DNA of 64,000 nucleotides from Akkermansia biwaensis (GTDB lineage: Bacteria; Verrucomicrobiota; Verrucomicrobiia; Verrucomicrobiales; Akkermansiaceae). The notes under the pieces were generated by a model. That model was not told the DNA's origin and searched no databases. It was given only the letters and a program-made list of their open reading frames with translations. Both the position numbers and the translations under genes were made by a program. This document shows positions 36,347-46,030 of the stretch, piece after piece. The DNA is taken from positions 1,054,001 through 1,118,000 of the forward strand of contig NZ_AP025943.1 of the NCBI RefSeq assembly GCF_026072915.1, read 5' to 3'. Position 1 is the first letter of the stretch. Every line of letters starts with the position of its first letter.

Positions 36347-36852
36347 AAATATGTGGCGATAATTCATTTGTCATGAATTCCTTACTTATACAGAACACCA
36401 TCATTTCATCTATAAATTTCACGCCTCACACTATCCTTCACGCATGTGTGTAACAATCTCTGTTTCCTCTCCTCAGTCATTAAAAGGATATCTTACGGCT
36501 TCTACAGCAGAATTGGTCCAATATTTCTTTTGTATAAGCAAAAAGATTTTTAAAGAAAATTTCTAGATTGCGGAAAACTCTTTCAGTTGGGGGTATGTCG
36601 AACTCAGCAATTTCTTCAAACAACCTCAAACTATACGTAAAGAAGATTAACTACACACTCTTTCCCCTTGATCTGTCGCCTTAACCGATTAAAGAAAAAA
36701 CGCGTTAATTAATGGTTCCTGCTATCTAATTACCCCGTGTAAAAATGTATAACCCTCCCATTCCCTGGAATAAGAGGACTTTTAGGGTACAAGGCCGTTC
36801 CAAAACGGAACAGGGCTTCACAGTCTCCCGGAGGGGCGGCTGTAAAGGAGCA
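36347..36852. other. Gene-free AT-rich spacer
   Basis: About 500 bp between the unknown gene and the cobalamin adenosyltransferase gene. No plausible reading frame, RNA gene or strong hairpin with a T-tract was seen. The last 70 bp return to the higher GC content of the chromosome. Confidence 0.5.
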
Positions 36853-37416
36853 TTATCCCTCATCCCCTGTCTTTTCCTTCGCGTCGAGAGCTTCAAAACG
36901 GGCCAGAACCCAACAGAGGTCGGACAGGCGGTTCAGGAACAGGGCGGTGTTTATATTGCTCAAGGCGTTGTCCAGCCTCAATGCCACCACCCGGCGTTCC
37001 GCGCGGCGGCAGACGGAACGGGCCAGATCCAGATAGGCGGATCCCAAAGATCCTTCCTTGCCGGGGCGCGCCCAGCCTTTGAAACGGATGTCGCATTCCT
37101 TTTCCAGTATGTGGGCCTGTTCCTCCAGCCATGCTACGTCCTCCGCCGTAATACGGGCATAACCCTTGGCATCGTACTTCGGCAAATCCTCCTCCAGCGT
37201 GGCAAGTTCCCCCATGGCGCCCACCAGACGAGCCTGAACGCCGTCCAGCACAACCACCGTACGCGGATTTACTCCGGAATGCCGCACGACGCCTATCAGG
37301 GAATTCAATTCATCCACGGTTCCATATGTTTCTATGCGCGGCGCCGTTTTGGGGCTGCGCCTGCCGAACATCAGATCCGTTTCGCCATCGTCTCCACGCT
37401 TGGTTATCACGCTCAT
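36853..37416 (-). CDS. pduO: PduO-type cob(I)yrinic acid a,c-diamide adenosyltransferase
   Basis: Transfers the adenosyl group of ATP to cob(I)alamin, giving the coenzyme form of vitamin B12 in the cytoplasm. The 187-residue product has the PduO N-terminal phosphate-binding region (TKRGDDGETDLMFG), the ETYGTVDELNSLIG segment and the conserved CRRAERRVVAL and LNRLSDLCWVLAR helices. The start is placed at MSVITKRG. The longer frame to 37503 would add a poorly conserved extension. The gene stands alone. Together with the CobA-HemD fusion at 58-60 kb it shows that cobamides are used or remodelled here, although no complete cobalamin cluster is in the window. Confidence 0.9.
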   Translation of the reverse strand: MSVITKRGDDGETDLMFGRRSPKTAPRIETYGTVDELNSLIGVVRHSGVNPRTVVVLDGVQARLVGAMGELATLEEDLPKYDAKGYARITAEDVAWLEEQAHILEKECDIRFKGWARPGKEGSLGSAYLDLARSVCRRAERRVVALRLDNALSNINTALFLNRLSDLCWVLARFEALDAKEKTGDEG

Positions 37417-37588
37417 ACCCCGTACCCTATCATGCCATTCCCAGCCTGCACGCAAAAAAGAAGGCATGATTCCCGCAGGAAAAGCACTCATACAACGCTT
37501 CAAAAATAACAGGTTGCCTTCCTGCTTACCTACCTTGACTTTCCGGGCGTGAAAATATTAGACTGAAACCATTAATCCTATTTTCTCC

Positions 37589-38320
37589 ATGATTCAACTT
37601 CCCTCCTGCGTGCTTTCATTTCTCTTTATCCTGCCATTCTTTGAATGCATTCACGACAAGCCTTATTCATTAACCAGCGACGTGGTCGTGAACGCCTCCG
37701 AGCTGCCGGGCCCCCTTCCGGTATGGAAGACTCTTCCTACGGACTCCGGCAGGCGCCTGATCATCAACCTGGATCATCCGGAACTTCCTTGGGCGCACGT
37801 TTCCAGAAGCATTCAAGAAGCCTACAACTTTTGCCTCTGCATGGACATCCGCCTGCGCCAGGGAAACGCCTCCGCCTCTGCTTTCCCGAACTACTTTGAA
37901 CAAGACCTTCCTGTCGTCGTCAGCCCTGAACCCATGCCGGAAATGGAAAATTCAGACCATCTGGTCATGGAAATCCCCGTTTCTGCCAACTCCTCCCCTG
38001 CCCTCAATTCCAACCAAAAAACATTTTCCTACCCCTTCACGGAATCCATCCGGTCGCGCGACCCGGCCAGAGGAATCTACCAGCTCACCTGGTGGCGCAT
38101 TCAAAAAGAAACGGATGCGGCCGCCCGGGAAAATGACCTCATGGCTTTTGCCGCGACGGCGAATGCCGATATCCGGCAACGCAGGGCATTCATGTTCCAT
38201 GTTGACGATGATATTCCCTGCGGAGAAGTGTTCCGCTATCTCCATGCCATCAAAGAACCGTCCACCCTGGTCGGAGTAAGTTTCAATCAGCCTGAAGCTT
38301 CTTCAGACAAAGAACCGTGA
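37589..38320 (+). CDS. Uncharacterised exported protein with ExbD-like C-terminus
   Basis: A 243-residue protein with an N-terminal hydrophobic segment (PSCVLSFLFILPFF) that may be a signal or an anchor. Two weakly similar halves follow: INLDHPELPWAHVSRSIQEA near residue 50 and MFHVDDDIPCGEVFRYLHAI near 205. Both resemble the periplasmic domain of ExbD/TolR, in which an acidic strand is followed by a helix beginning with G-x-V/I. The middle is low in recognisable motifs. A TTGACT/TTAGAC promoter-like pair lies about 50 nt upstream. No exbB or tonB gene is near. The likeness is weak, and the function is unknown. Confidence 0.55.
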   Translation: MIQLPSCVLSFLFILPFFECIHDKPYSLTSDVVVNASELPGPLPVWKTLPTDSGRRLIINLDHPELPWAHVSRSIQEAYNFCLCMDIRLRQGNASASAFPNYFEQDLPVVVSPEPMPEMENSDHLVMEIPVSANSSPALNSNQKTFSYPFTESIRSRDPARGIYQLTWWRIQKETDAAARENDLMAFAATANADIRQRRAFMFHVDDDIPCGEVFRYLHAIKEPSTLVGVSFNQPEASSDKEP

Positions 38321-38366
38321 TTCCTCTCCTTTTCCATCTCACCCTTCCGCATGACACGTCCATCAT

Positions 38367-38394
38367 TTGAAACTTTTGGAGATGGCTGTACAAC
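38367..38394 (+). promoter_or_regulatory. Sigma70-like promoter of MFS gene, leaderless
   Basis: TTGAAA (38367-38372), a 16-nt spacer and TACAAC (38389-38394). The ATG follows after exactly 6 nt, leaving no room for a ribosome-binding site. Confidence 0.6.
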
Positions 38395-38400
38395 CCCTGC

Positions 38401-39633
38401 ATGAACCGGACGAGAGATGAATTGGCGGCGGCAGCCATTCCACCGGTCAAAGTCCCTCTCTGGACCCGGGACTATATGCTGGCCTGCTGCGCCAACCTGA
38501 TGATGGGGCTGGCCTTTTTCGAGCTGGTTCCCGTTCTTCCGCTGTACCTGACGGGCCAGCTTCAGGTCTCCTCCGGCTGGCTGGGCTGGATCATGTCCAT
38601 TTACGTGCTGGCGGCCATCCTGTCCCGTCCCTGGTTCGCACACCGGGTGGATTCCGGAGACCGCAAAAAGATTTACGTCACGGTTTACATCCTGCTGGCC
38701 CTGTCCTTTTCCGGATACGCCGTTGCCGCCACGGCCCTGATGTTTTTTGCAACGCGCTTTATCCAGGGGCTGATCTGGGGCGGCATGACCACGTCCGGCC
38801 CGACGATGGCCGTGGACATCATTCCGCCCTCCCGCCGCGGCGAAGGCCTGGGCTTTTTCGGGATGACGATGACGCTGGGCATGTGCCTGGGGCCTGTGAT
38901 CGGCCTCCAGGTGTACCAGCAGTACGGCTTTTACGTAATCACCTGGAGCTCCCTGGTCCTGTGCCTGGCCGGAGCGGGCATTGCCTCCCTCATCCGCGCC
39001 CCCAAACGCCCCGTTCAGGAGCCCGTGCAGGAAACGCCCAAAAAGGTGCTGGACCGGCTCGTGCTGCGCGTGGGCATTCCCCTGGCGGTCAACGTCATGA
39101 TCGCTTCCTTTTCCTACGGAGTGGTGGCCGTTTACTCCGCCTTGTACGGCAAAATGTACGGCTTCAAGTACGCGGGCCTGTTTTATGCCTTGATGGGGAT
39201 CGGCATGCTGGTCTCGCGGTTCATGGTGGGCAGGCAGATCGACCGCGGCCGCGTGGCGGAGCTTTCCGTCATTTCCCTGGGCATCCTGACGGCCAGTTTC
39301 GCCGCTCTGGCCCTCTTCCCGCTGGAATGGGTGTATTACACGGCCGCCATCCTGATCGGCTTCGGGTTCGGCATCTTCATTCCCACCTTCCAGACCATGA
39401 AGCTGAACATGGCGGACCGCGGCCACCGGGGAGCCGTCAATTCCACCTTCTTCACAGCGTTCGACATCGGCGTAGGAACGGGCATGTTCTGCGGAGGCAA
39501 GATTTACGCGTACCTGAACCTGAACTGGGCCTTCGGCATAGGCGCCTTGCTGAACCTGCTGGCCATTGTCTATTTCTACCGCATATCACTGGACCATTAC
39601 CGGAAAAACAAGCTGGGCGTGGATTCCGACTGA
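38401..39633 (+). CDS. Major facilitator superfamily transporter
   Basis: A 410-residue inner-membrane transporter with about twelve hydrophobic helices and a charged central loop (about residues 195-220). It has the MFS loop 2-3 motif in variant form (HRVDSGDRKK), a short GLIWGGMTTSGP helix and a symmetrical second half with RQIDRGR. Such proteins often expel drugs, sugars or small metabolites. The substrate is unknown. The gene begins 6 nt after its -10 box, and its 3' end faces the LysR regulator gene (convergent, 19 nt apart). No regulatory gene for it is obvious, although the LysR protein is a candidate by proximity. Confidence 0.83.
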   Translation: MNRTRDELAAAAIPPVKVPLWTRDYMLACCANLMMGLAFFELVPVLPLYLTGQLQVSSGWLGWIMSIYVLAAILSRPWFAHRVDSGDRKKIYVTVYILLALSFSGYAVAATALMFFATRFIQGLIWGGMTTSGPTMAVDIIPPSRRGEGLGFFGMTMTLGMCLGPVIGLQVYQQYGFYVITWSSLVLCLAGAGIASLIRAPKRPVQEPVQETPKKVLDRLVLRVGIPLAVNVMIASFSYGVVAVYSALYGKMYGFKYAGLFYALMGIGMLVSRFMVGRQIDRGRVAELSVISLGILTASFAALALFPLEWVYYTAAILIGFGFGIFIPTFQTMKLNMADRGHRGAVNSTFFTAFDIGVGTGMFCGGKIYAYLNLNWAFGIGALLNLLAIVYFYRISLDHYRKNKLGVDSD

Positions 39634-39652
39634 AGCTCCCGGCCCTCCTCGG

Positions 39653-40570
39653 TCAGACCTGTCCCGGAACGGCAAAGGCCTCGATCACTTTTCCGGCGGA
39701 AGGCCGTACGCGCAGCAGCCGCGGATTCCAGGCCAGGGAAATGCTGCGGGCCAGTCTGTCCAGCGCGGGATGGGTGACCTTGAAAAAACCCTTTCCCAAT
39801 TCCTCCTCCGCCATGCAGGGCAGGATTGCCATGAAGGCGCCGCTTTTCAACATGCGCGCCGCAAAGGGGAACGATTGAGTTTCACACTGCACCCGCAGGT
39901 CTATTCCGTATTCCATGCAGCTCCGTTTCAGGGAGGCATAAAATCCGGAACCGCCGGCCAATGTGGCCAGAGGCAGCGTTTCCATCAGACGGGGAAAATC
40001 TGCGGACGTTCCGCTTGTTCCCTTTCCCGCCAGCGCCGCAGGAACGTACAGAGCATAGTCCATGGTCCGGATCACCCGGCTTTCCAGTCCTTCCGCCGCC
40101 AGTGCGCTGGTGCGGACAATGCCGAAGTCCACGTCCATGTTCTGGAGCTTGAGAGGAACGTCGCTGTTGCGCAGGTTCTGCAGGGCAAACAGCCAGGGCA
40201 ATCCGCGTTTCTGCATCTCCGCCAGCGCGGGCGCCGCAATCCACGCGTGAAGGCTGTCCCCGGCTCCGATCGTGAAGCGGTACGGCATATTCCGGCTGCG
40301 GCTCTTAAAATCATCCAGCAGGCACAGGCTCTCATGGGCGCGCCTTACCAGCTCCCACCCGGGGCGGGTGAGCACCAGCACCTTTCCGCGGCGGCGTGTC
40401 AATTCCACGCCGAAGAATTCTTCCAGTTCCTTGATCTGCCGGGAATACAGGCTCTGCCGCGCACTGTCGCCCCGGGCAGCCCCGGCAATGCTGCCTGCCC
40501 GGGCAACTTCAATCAGGGTCTTCAACCGGTCCAGGGATAATCCGCGTTCGGAAAAAAGATGCTCAAACAT
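39653..40570 (-). CDS. LysR-family transcriptional regulator
   Basis: A 305-residue regulator with the N-terminal winged helix of LysR proteins (SLDRLKTLIEVARAGSIAGAAR, QSLYSRQIKELEEFFGVELTRR) and a C-terminal periplasmic-binding-type sensor domain. The start is set at 40570: a promoter TTGCAT-16-TACTAT lies upstream on this strand, and its -10 box would fall inside the coding region if translation began at 40591. The 14-bp palindrome TGACTATATAGTCA (40570-40583) abuts the start codon and may be its own operator. It is divergent from the rtcB homologue. The inducer is unknown. Confidence 0.85.
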   Translation of the reverse strand: MFEHLFSERGLSLDRLKTLIEVARAGSIAGAARGDSARQSLYSRQIKELEEFFGVELTRRRGKVLVLTRPGWELVRRAHESLCLLDDFKSRSRNMPYRFTIGAGDSLHAWIAAPALAEMQKRGLPWLFALQNLRNSDVPLKLQNMDVDFGIVRTSALAAEGLESRVIRTMDYALYVPAALAGKGTSGTSADFPRLMETLPLATLAGGSGFYASLKRSCMEYGIDLRVQCETQSFPFAARMLKSGAFMAILPCMAEEELGKGFFKVTHPALDRLARSISLAWNPRLLRVRPSAGKVIEAFAVPGQV

Positions 40571-40610
40571 GACTATATAGTCATAGTACATGCATCTTCC
40601 TATAATGCAA
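40570..40610 (-). promoter_or_regulatory. LysR gene promoter with palindromic operator candidate
   Basis: On the minus strand TTGCAT (40605-40610), a 16-nt spacer and TACTAT (40583-40588). A perfect 14-bp palindrome TGACTATATAGTCA (40570-40583) fills the space between the -10 box and the start codon, a place where a bound protein would block transcription. Confidence 0.55.
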
Positions 40611-40706
40611 GAGTCAGAAAATACGTTATGGTCACGAAGTCACAGGGCGCCTCCCGCACTTCATGCACGCCATTACGGCCGCCCTTCAACCATAGGAATG
40701 AGACAT

Positions 40707-41825
40707 ATGATTACCATCAACGGAAAATACACGGAAGCCCGGGTGTTCACGGATGAACTGGAAGACCTGGCACGCACCCAGATCAGGGACGTTTGCCACC
40801 ACCCGGCCTTTGAAGGAAGCCGGGTGCGCATCATGCCGGATGTCCACGCCGGAGCCGGCTGCGTGATCGGCTTCACCGCGGAACTGAAAACGGACAAGGT
40901 GATTCCCAACCTGATCGGCGTGGACATCGGCTGCGGCGTCCTCACGGCGCGTCTGGACGCTCTTCCGGATTTTGCCGGGTTTGACGCCCGTCTGCGCGAA
41001 CGCGTACCGTCCGGCATGCACGCCCGTTCCGCTGTCCACCAGGCCCTGCTGGACGATCCGGAACTGGATGAAGAGATCGCCCGCATCTGCGTGGACATTC
41101 TGAGGACGGACAAGGACAAGCACCGCCGTTCCGTAGGCTCCCTGGGCGGCGGCAACCACTTCATTGAAATAGCGCAGGGAGACCGGGACGCCTTCCTGTG
41201 CATCCACTCCGGCTCCCGCAACTTCGGTCTGAAAATAGCGGAACATTACCAGAAATTGGCTACCGCCACATGCCCGAACGAATACCTGGTCCAGCGCAAG
41301 AAAGGGCTCTGCTACCTGGAGGGGGAAAACACGCTGAATTACATGCGGGACATGAAAGTGGCCCAGCGCTTTGCCGCACTGAACCGCCGCGTGATGCTGC
41401 ACGAACTGATGGACAATGCAGAAGAACTGGAAAGCTTCGACACCGTCCACAACTACATCGCGGAAGACAACATCATCCGCAAGGGCGCCGTCCAGGCTTC
41501 CGCGGGCTGCAAGCTCATCGTGCCTTTGAACATGCGGGACGGCTCCGTCATCTGCATCGGCAAGGGAAATGAGGAATACAACAATTCGTCCCCGCACGGG
41601 GCAGGTCGCAAAATGTCCAGAAAGAAAGCCAAAAGCAGCATCTCCCTGGAAGAGTTCGAGACCTCCATGCAGGGCATCTTCTCCACCTGCGTTTCCCGCG
41701 CCACGCTGGATGAAGCGCCCATGGCCTACAAGGACGGAGACAGCGTGCTGGACAACATCCATGAAACGGCGGAAATCGTGGAACGCCTCCGGCCCGTATA
41801 CAACTTCAAGTCGCCTGAATGGTAG
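40707..41825 (+). CDS. rtcB: RtcB-family RNA ligase homologue
   Basis: A 372-residue member of the RtcB family, manganese-dependent ligases that join 2',3'-cyclic phosphate and 5'-OH RNA ends in RNA repair. The metal- and GTP-binding motifs are present: MPDVHAGAGCVIGF near residue 45, GVDIGCG, SLGGGNHFIE, HSGSRNFG, and the guanylylation motif SPHGAGRKMSR near residue 295. The start at 40707 is chosen because AGGA lies 9 nt upstream and MITINGKYTEA fits the short family N-terminus. The protein is shorter than E. coli RtcB (about 400). It is divergent from a LysR regulator across a 136-bp gap, an arrangement that could allow joint control. Confidence 0.88.
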   Translation: MITINGKYTEARVFTDELEDLARTQIRDVCHHPAFEGSRVRIMPDVHAGAGCVIGFTAELKTDKVIPNLIGVDIGCGVLTARLDALPDFAGFDARLRERVPSGMHARSAVHQALLDDPELDEEIARICVDILRTDKDKHRRSVGSLGGGNHFIEIAQGDRDAFLCIHSGSRNFGLKIAEHYQKLATATCPNEYLVQRKKGLCYLEGENTLNYMRDMKVAQRFAALNRRVMLHELMDNAEELESFDTVHNYIAEDNIIRKGAVQASAGCKLIVPLNMRDGSVICIGKGNEEYNNSSPHGAGRKMSRKKAKSSISLEEFETSMQGIFSTCVSRATLDEAPMAYKDGDSVLDNIHETAEIVERLRPVYNFKSPEW

Positions 41826-41840
41826 ACGCCCCGTCGCCCG

Positions 41841-41880
41841 CCCCTCCCGGAAACGTCCTGTTCCAGGAGGGGTCCGGGAG
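41841..41880. terminator. Bidirectional terminator candidate between rtcB and M60 gene
   Basis: Two alternative GC-rich stems overlap: CCCCTCC with GGAGGGG, and CTCCCGGA (41844-41851) with TCCGGGAG (41873-41880). Between convergent genes this may end transcription from both sides. There is no clear T-tract. Confidence 0.4.
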
Positions 41881-41894
41881 CTTCCGAACGGCGT

Positions 41895-44165
41895 TCAGGA
41901 TTTACCGGCCTGGTAAATCAGCTTGTAGGGTTCCGAGGCCTGGATCGGAATGGCATACACCCTGGAGGTATCATTCCATTCCACTGAAGAAACATCAAAT
42001 TGCTGGCGATCATAATACCCCACCACCTTGCCGTTGGTCGTCACGCAGAAAGCCGCGGCATTTTCCCCGTTCCTGACCACGATCATGCTGCCTTTCCTGG
42101 TGGCGGAAACGGAAGAACTGAGCCGGGCGTTTTTCTTGTACTTGGTCCAATAGCCGTTGAGCTCGGAACCGTGCAGGTTCTTCCCCCATAAATTCACCGT
42201 CTTCCCGTGCTGGTGCAGGAAAGCGATGCGGAACTTCGGCTTGGGATACCTCTTGGCGGCAATGCGCGCCTTGGAGGCGCGGGCCATTTCCTCCGTCATC
42301 TTGAAACTGTACTCCCCATACTGGTTCCCCTTGTAGTCGATGGGAACAAACCAGTTGAAGATCTCGAAATCCTCCGTGAAGTCCGTTTTGGAGACATTGC
42401 AAACGCGTTCATACCACGCCAGATGGGCTTCAGAAACCTCATACTGCTGTTTGGCAAGAGGCTTGCGCCGCAATGACTCAAACAGCACGGGATAAAATTC
42501 CGGATTGATCCCCAGCTTGTGGAAGTACAGATAGAAGGAATATTGGGCAAAGCCCCATTTCGCCCATCCATTGATATCGTGAAAGGGCTTTCCCTTCACG
42601 ACGTCCTCCAGCAGGTATTTGCAGGGATTCTCCATATCCGTGGCCCGTTCGTTGCCATTGATCCGGTTGGCCACCTGATCCAGAATCAGCTGCGCGAAGA
42701 AATTGTTGGAACTTTCCGACATACTGCGCCAATTGAACGGATGCTGATAGCAGTGACCGATTTCATGGCCTATTCCCCAGAGGCGGTTTCCCTGAAGCAC
42801 GCCGGGCGCTATCACTTCATTCTTCATCGTGCTGCCGTTATCACCGATGCTGTAGCCGCAATAATACCAGGTGGCGAACATGTGGACGCCGTTGCCCACG
42901 GAAACGCCAAGCTGACGGTTATTGTGCGGCTGGGGGTATTTGTCAAAACCCATGATCTTCCACATGGCCTTGACGCTTTCATCCCATGTCTGGACGGACT
43001 TCGTGATGGAATCCGGGCTGTAGGCCCTGAGGTATTCCGTATGAAGAATCATCATGGAATAACGCCCCACGATGTCAAACATGCTGTGGGGAGCCTTGCC
43101 GATCATCCGCTCCCAGTCCTTGTCCGTATGCCTGGTAACATCGAAATACCCGTTCACCGTTCCGCTGCCTACGGGAATATGGACGGTTATGGGCCGCTTG
43201 GGCTTGCTGATATCCGTATGGTACATCACATACAACAGCCCTGAACGGGAAATTTTGATCTTGTTGATTCCTTTGTCAAGAGGATAGGAGGAGGATTCTA
43301 TCCCCGCCGGAGAAACGGAAGCCAGGGCGATATCTTCCCCATGCGTGGGCCCGACGAACACCAGAATTTCATCTCCTTCCTGCGCTACGATCCCGGTAGG
43401 ATTGTCAAATTTATTCAATGCGTTGATGTTTCTTACTTTCGCAGAAAATTCGGGATGGCTGTAAGCGTTGTAGGAAGCGATGCGGAATTCCTTGTCCTCA
43501 TACCGTCCGGATTTCAGCTTCCGCGCTACTATCTGGAGAAACTCCGGCAATGCTTTGAGATCTGCCAGCGTGCACTTGGGATTCAGGGAGGAACAGGACG
43601 TGTCTTGGAATACTTTCAGCAATTGCCGGTTGAGGCCGGATTCCGGTTTCTGGTAAAAACCTACTTCCCGCACGGTGAATGAAGGAGACGTTCCTTCCGG
43701 ATAATCCACCTCCATCCTGATTTTCTGCACCTTCTGGAGCGGCGTCTTGAATTTGACGATCCTGGAACCGCCCAGATTGAACTTGCCGAGCTTCCGCCAG
43801 GAGGATCCCGTCATGACGGAAAGGGACACTTCGTTGAAATTGGCTCCGGAGAAAGACACGTAATGAAGGGTGGACGGTTCAGCAAGCTCAAACTCTCCCT
43901 CCACGTGCCTCGCACCGGGCGCATGCCAGTTGGCGGATTCCAGGGAACCGTCTATCGCCTGGTTCACGGAATGACCGGAAGAATAGGGGGACTGGGGGGA
44001 GGAAGCCTTGTTCACCTTCAACGCAATGTCTGCGGGGACATCCAGGGCAGGATAATCTTTAGCTGGGGAAATCCCTGAAAAGAATACTGCCAGAACGGCA
44101 AGAAGAACCGTCAGCCAGCGCTCATGCCGGAGTGCGGAGACAATGGATAGGAGCTGAACATTCAT
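41895..44165 (-). CDS. Secreted M60-family (enhancin-like) peptidase with discoidin domain
   Basis: A 756-residue zinc peptidase, probably secreted, of the M60 family that cleaves mucin-type O-glycoproteins. After a hydrophobic N-terminus (VLLAVLAVFFSGISPA) comes an F5/8-type C (discoidin) domain at about 45-175, which may bind glycan. The M60-type catalytic region spans roughly 330-640. The zinc motif is GHEIGHCYQ with H467, E468 and H471, and the third ligand is E484 in SMSESSNN, 13 residues on, within the HExxHx(8,28)E rule. All catalytic residues are present. In gut mucin specialists such enzymes release or shorten mucin polypeptides. The gene is convergent with rtcB. Confidence 0.88.
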   Translation of the reverse strand: MNVQLLSIVSALRHERWLTVLLAVLAVFFSGISPAKDYPALDVPADIALKVNKASSPQSPYSSGHSVNQAIDGSLESANWHAPGARHVEGEFELAEPSTLHYVSFSGANFNEVSLSVMTGSSWRKLGKFNLGGSRIVKFKTPLQKVQKIRMEVDYPEGTSPSFTVREVGFYQKPESGLNRQLLKVFQDTSCSSLNPKCTLADLKALPEFLQIVARKLKSGRYEDKEFRIASYNAYSHPEFSAKVRNINALNKFDNPTGIVAQEGDEILVFVGPTHGEDIALASVSPAGIESSSYPLDKGINKIKISRSGLLYVMYHTDISKPKRPITVHIPVGSGTVNGYFDVTRHTDKDWERMIGKAPHSMFDIVGRYSMMILHTEYLRAYSPDSITKSVQTWDESVKAMWKIMGFDKYPQPHNNRQLGVSVGNGVHMFATWYYCGYSIGDNGSTMKNEVIAPGVLQGNRLWGIGHEIGHCYQHPFNWRSMSESSNNFFAQLILDQVANRINGNERATDMENPCKYLLEDVVKGKPFHDINGWAKWGFAQYSFYLYFHKLGINPEFYPVLFESLRRKPLAKQQYEVSEAHLAWYERVCNVSKTDFTEDFEIFNWFVPIDYKGNQYGEYSFKMTEEMARASKARIAAKRYPKPKFRIAFLHQHGKTVNLWGKNLHGSELNGYWTKYKKNARLSSSVSATRKGSMIVVRNGENAAAFCVTTNGKVVGYYDRQQFDVSSVEWNDTSRVYAIPIQASEPYKLIYQAGKS

Positions 44166-44279
44166 TGGACTATCTCATCTTACGCGTTTTTCATCTCTTT
44201 TTTTCACCAAAAACCAACAACAGCAAAAAGACCACATGTTCGCCCTTCTTCTTCCATCTTCACCACCCCCTATTTCCGA

Positions 44280-44819
44280 ATGGACAATACGCATCCCTCC
44301 ATGCCATGCTGTGAAGCCGTCCTCCACCGGAACACAGACGGCATGCAGGTAAAAAACACATTCAGCAAATGTTGCGCCATTCTGGCTGTTCCCATATTCC
44401 TTCTGGGCACGGCGGTATTCTCCTTTGTGTGGAATATTCCATTCGACAAGCTTTCCGCCCTCCGTTCCGCAGAATCTTCCCCTGAAATCCTTTTCCGGGA
44501 CGGACCGTCCCCTTCCCCCTGTCCGGTGGATTCATCCCTCCTCCCCTGCATCCTGCCGGTACTGAATCATTACGTGGGCAGCATCAACAACTGCGGCCAT
44601 GTTGATTTCACTTCATATGCCCCCGCAGAAGCGGAAATACGGCTGGACCACCTGGTCATCGGAATGAATGCCGGCAAGGTGATTTTCAATTTCCGGACCA
44701 AATACGGCTTTTATCTGCAAACAAGCCGGAAACTTACCGCGCGCGACCGGGCCATTTACGAATGGTTGAAAAACCTGCCGCGCGCCGGGAATACCCCCCG
44801 GGCGGCAACCTTCCGCTGA
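44280..44819 (+). CDS. Uncharacterised membrane-anchored protein
   Basis: A 179-residue protein with one clear hydrophobic segment near the N-terminus ([21 protein letters not shown]) and a polar C-terminal domain of about 110 residues. It has no recognisable family. The conserved-looking part is [24 protein letters not shown] with several aromatic residues, compatible with a small beta-rich domain. Starts at 44280 and 44343 are both possible. It lies between the divergent M60 gene and the msrAB gene and is transcribed with the latter. No functional link can be shown. Confidence 0.5.
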   Translation: MDNTHPSMPCCEAVLHRNTDGMQVKNTFSKCCAILAVPIFLLGTAVFSFVWNIPFDKLSALRSAESSPEILFRDGPSPSPCPVDSSLLPCILPVLNHYVGSINNCGHVDFTSYAPAEAEIRLDHLVIGMNAGKVIFNFRTKYGFYLQTSRKLTARDRAIYEWLKNLPRAGNTPRAATFR

Positions 44820-44911
44820 CATTCCTGGCGAACACAACGACGCCGGCATTGTCTAACTTCATAGCCTTCCGCAAAATATCCGGACATATTCCGGAAGGCA
44901 AGCGCAGCAAT

Positions 44912-46030
44912 ATGGTTATGAAACGTATCTACCACGGTCCCTGGACCCTAGCTGGCCTGGCATTCGCCATTCTGGCGGCCGTGGCCTTGCTTTCCCTGCT
45001 TTCCTGTGGAGAAAACGGCCATGCGGACAACAGCAAACATCATATGGACAACAAGAATTTGAAGACAATTTACCTAGCGGGCGGTTGCTTCTGGGGGGTG
45101 GAAAAATATCTTTCCCTGATTCCCGGAGTCAAGGAAACGGAGGCCGGGTACGCCAACGGCTCCACTCCCTCCCCCACGTATGAAGACGTGTGCCGCAAAG
45201 GCACAGGGCACGCGGAAACGGTGAAAGTAGTGTACGATCCGGACGAGGTCAGCCTGCCCTTCCTGCTGGAACAATACTATGCCGTCATTGATCCCCTCTC
45301 CGTCAACCGGCAGGGAAACGATTCAGGGGTACAGTACCGCACGGGCATTTACTACACGGATGAAAAGGACAAGCCGGTCATAGAAATGTCTCTGAAACGC
45401 CTCCAGCAACACTTCAAGCAGCCTCTGACCATTGAAGTCCAGCCCCTCAAACAGTTTTCCAGGGCGGAAGAGTACCATCAGGACTATTTAAATAAAAACC
45501 CCGACGGCTACTGCCACATTCCGGCCTTCCGCTTCCAGGAAGCCAGACAGGCCAGGGAAACTAAACCCGTCTATCAAAAGAAATCGGATGAAGAACTGCG
45601 GAAATCCCTGACGCCGGAACAATTTGCCGTCACCCGGAAAAACGCTACGGAACCTCCCTTCCGGAACGAATATTTCAACAATGACCGTCCCGGCATCTAC
45701 GTGGACGTCACGACGGGAGAACCCTTGTTCCTTTCCACGGATAAATTTGATTCCGGCTGCGGATGGCCCAGCTTCAGCCGTCCCATCAAGGAAGACTTGA
45801 TTCAGGAAAAACAGGACCTTTCCTACGGTATGAACCGCACAGAAGTCCGCAGCAAGACAGGAGATGCCCACCTGGGCCACGTCTTCCCGGACGGTCCCAA
45901 AGAACGCGGCGGCCTGCGCTACTGCATCAACAGCGCTTCCTTGAAATTCATTCCGGAACAGGACATGGAAGCCCAGGGGTATGGAAGATACGTTCCCCTC
46001 CTGCAAAAGAACTCCAGAAAAGATCGATAA
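44912..46030 (+). CDS. msrAB: MsrA-MsrB fusion methionine sulfoxide reductase
   Basis: A 372-residue bifunctional enzyme repairing both S- and R-methionine sulfoxide in proteins. A hydrophobic N-terminal segment ending in LLSC (C32) suggests a lipoprotein or an anchored protein outside the cytoplasm. The MsrA domain follows, with catalytic C59 in GGCFWG, then the [10 protein letters not shown] and [11 protein letters not shown] blocks. The MsrB domain contains the SGCGWPSF motif and catalytic C338 in RYCINSASL. The domain order A-B and length fit known fusions. The start at 44912 is a choice between MVMK and MKRI. An upstream in-frame ATG at 44762 overlaps the previous gene and is less likely. 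Confidence 0.9.
   Translation: MVMKRIYHGPWTLAGLAFAILAAVALLSLLSCGENGHADNSKHHMDNKNLKTIYLAGGCFWGVEKYLSLIPGVKETEAGYANGSTPSPTYEDVCRKGTGHAETVKVVYDPDEVSLPFLLEQYYAVIDPLSVNRQGNDSGVQYRTGIYYTDEKDKPVIEMSLKRLQQHFKQPLTIEVQPLKQFSRAEEYHQDYLNKNPDGYCHIPAFRFQEARQARETKPVYQKKSDEELRKSLTPEQFAVTRKNATEPPFRNEYFNNDRPGIYVDVTTGEPLFLSTDKFDSGCGWPSFSRPIKEDLIQEKQDLSYGMNRTEVRSKTGDAHLGHVFPDGPKERGGLRYCINSASLKFIPEQDMEAQGYGRYVPLLQKNSRKDR

Noticed and set aside
36347-36852. Possible small RNA gene
   Set aside because: No stable hairpin with a T-tract or promoter-like pair was seen.
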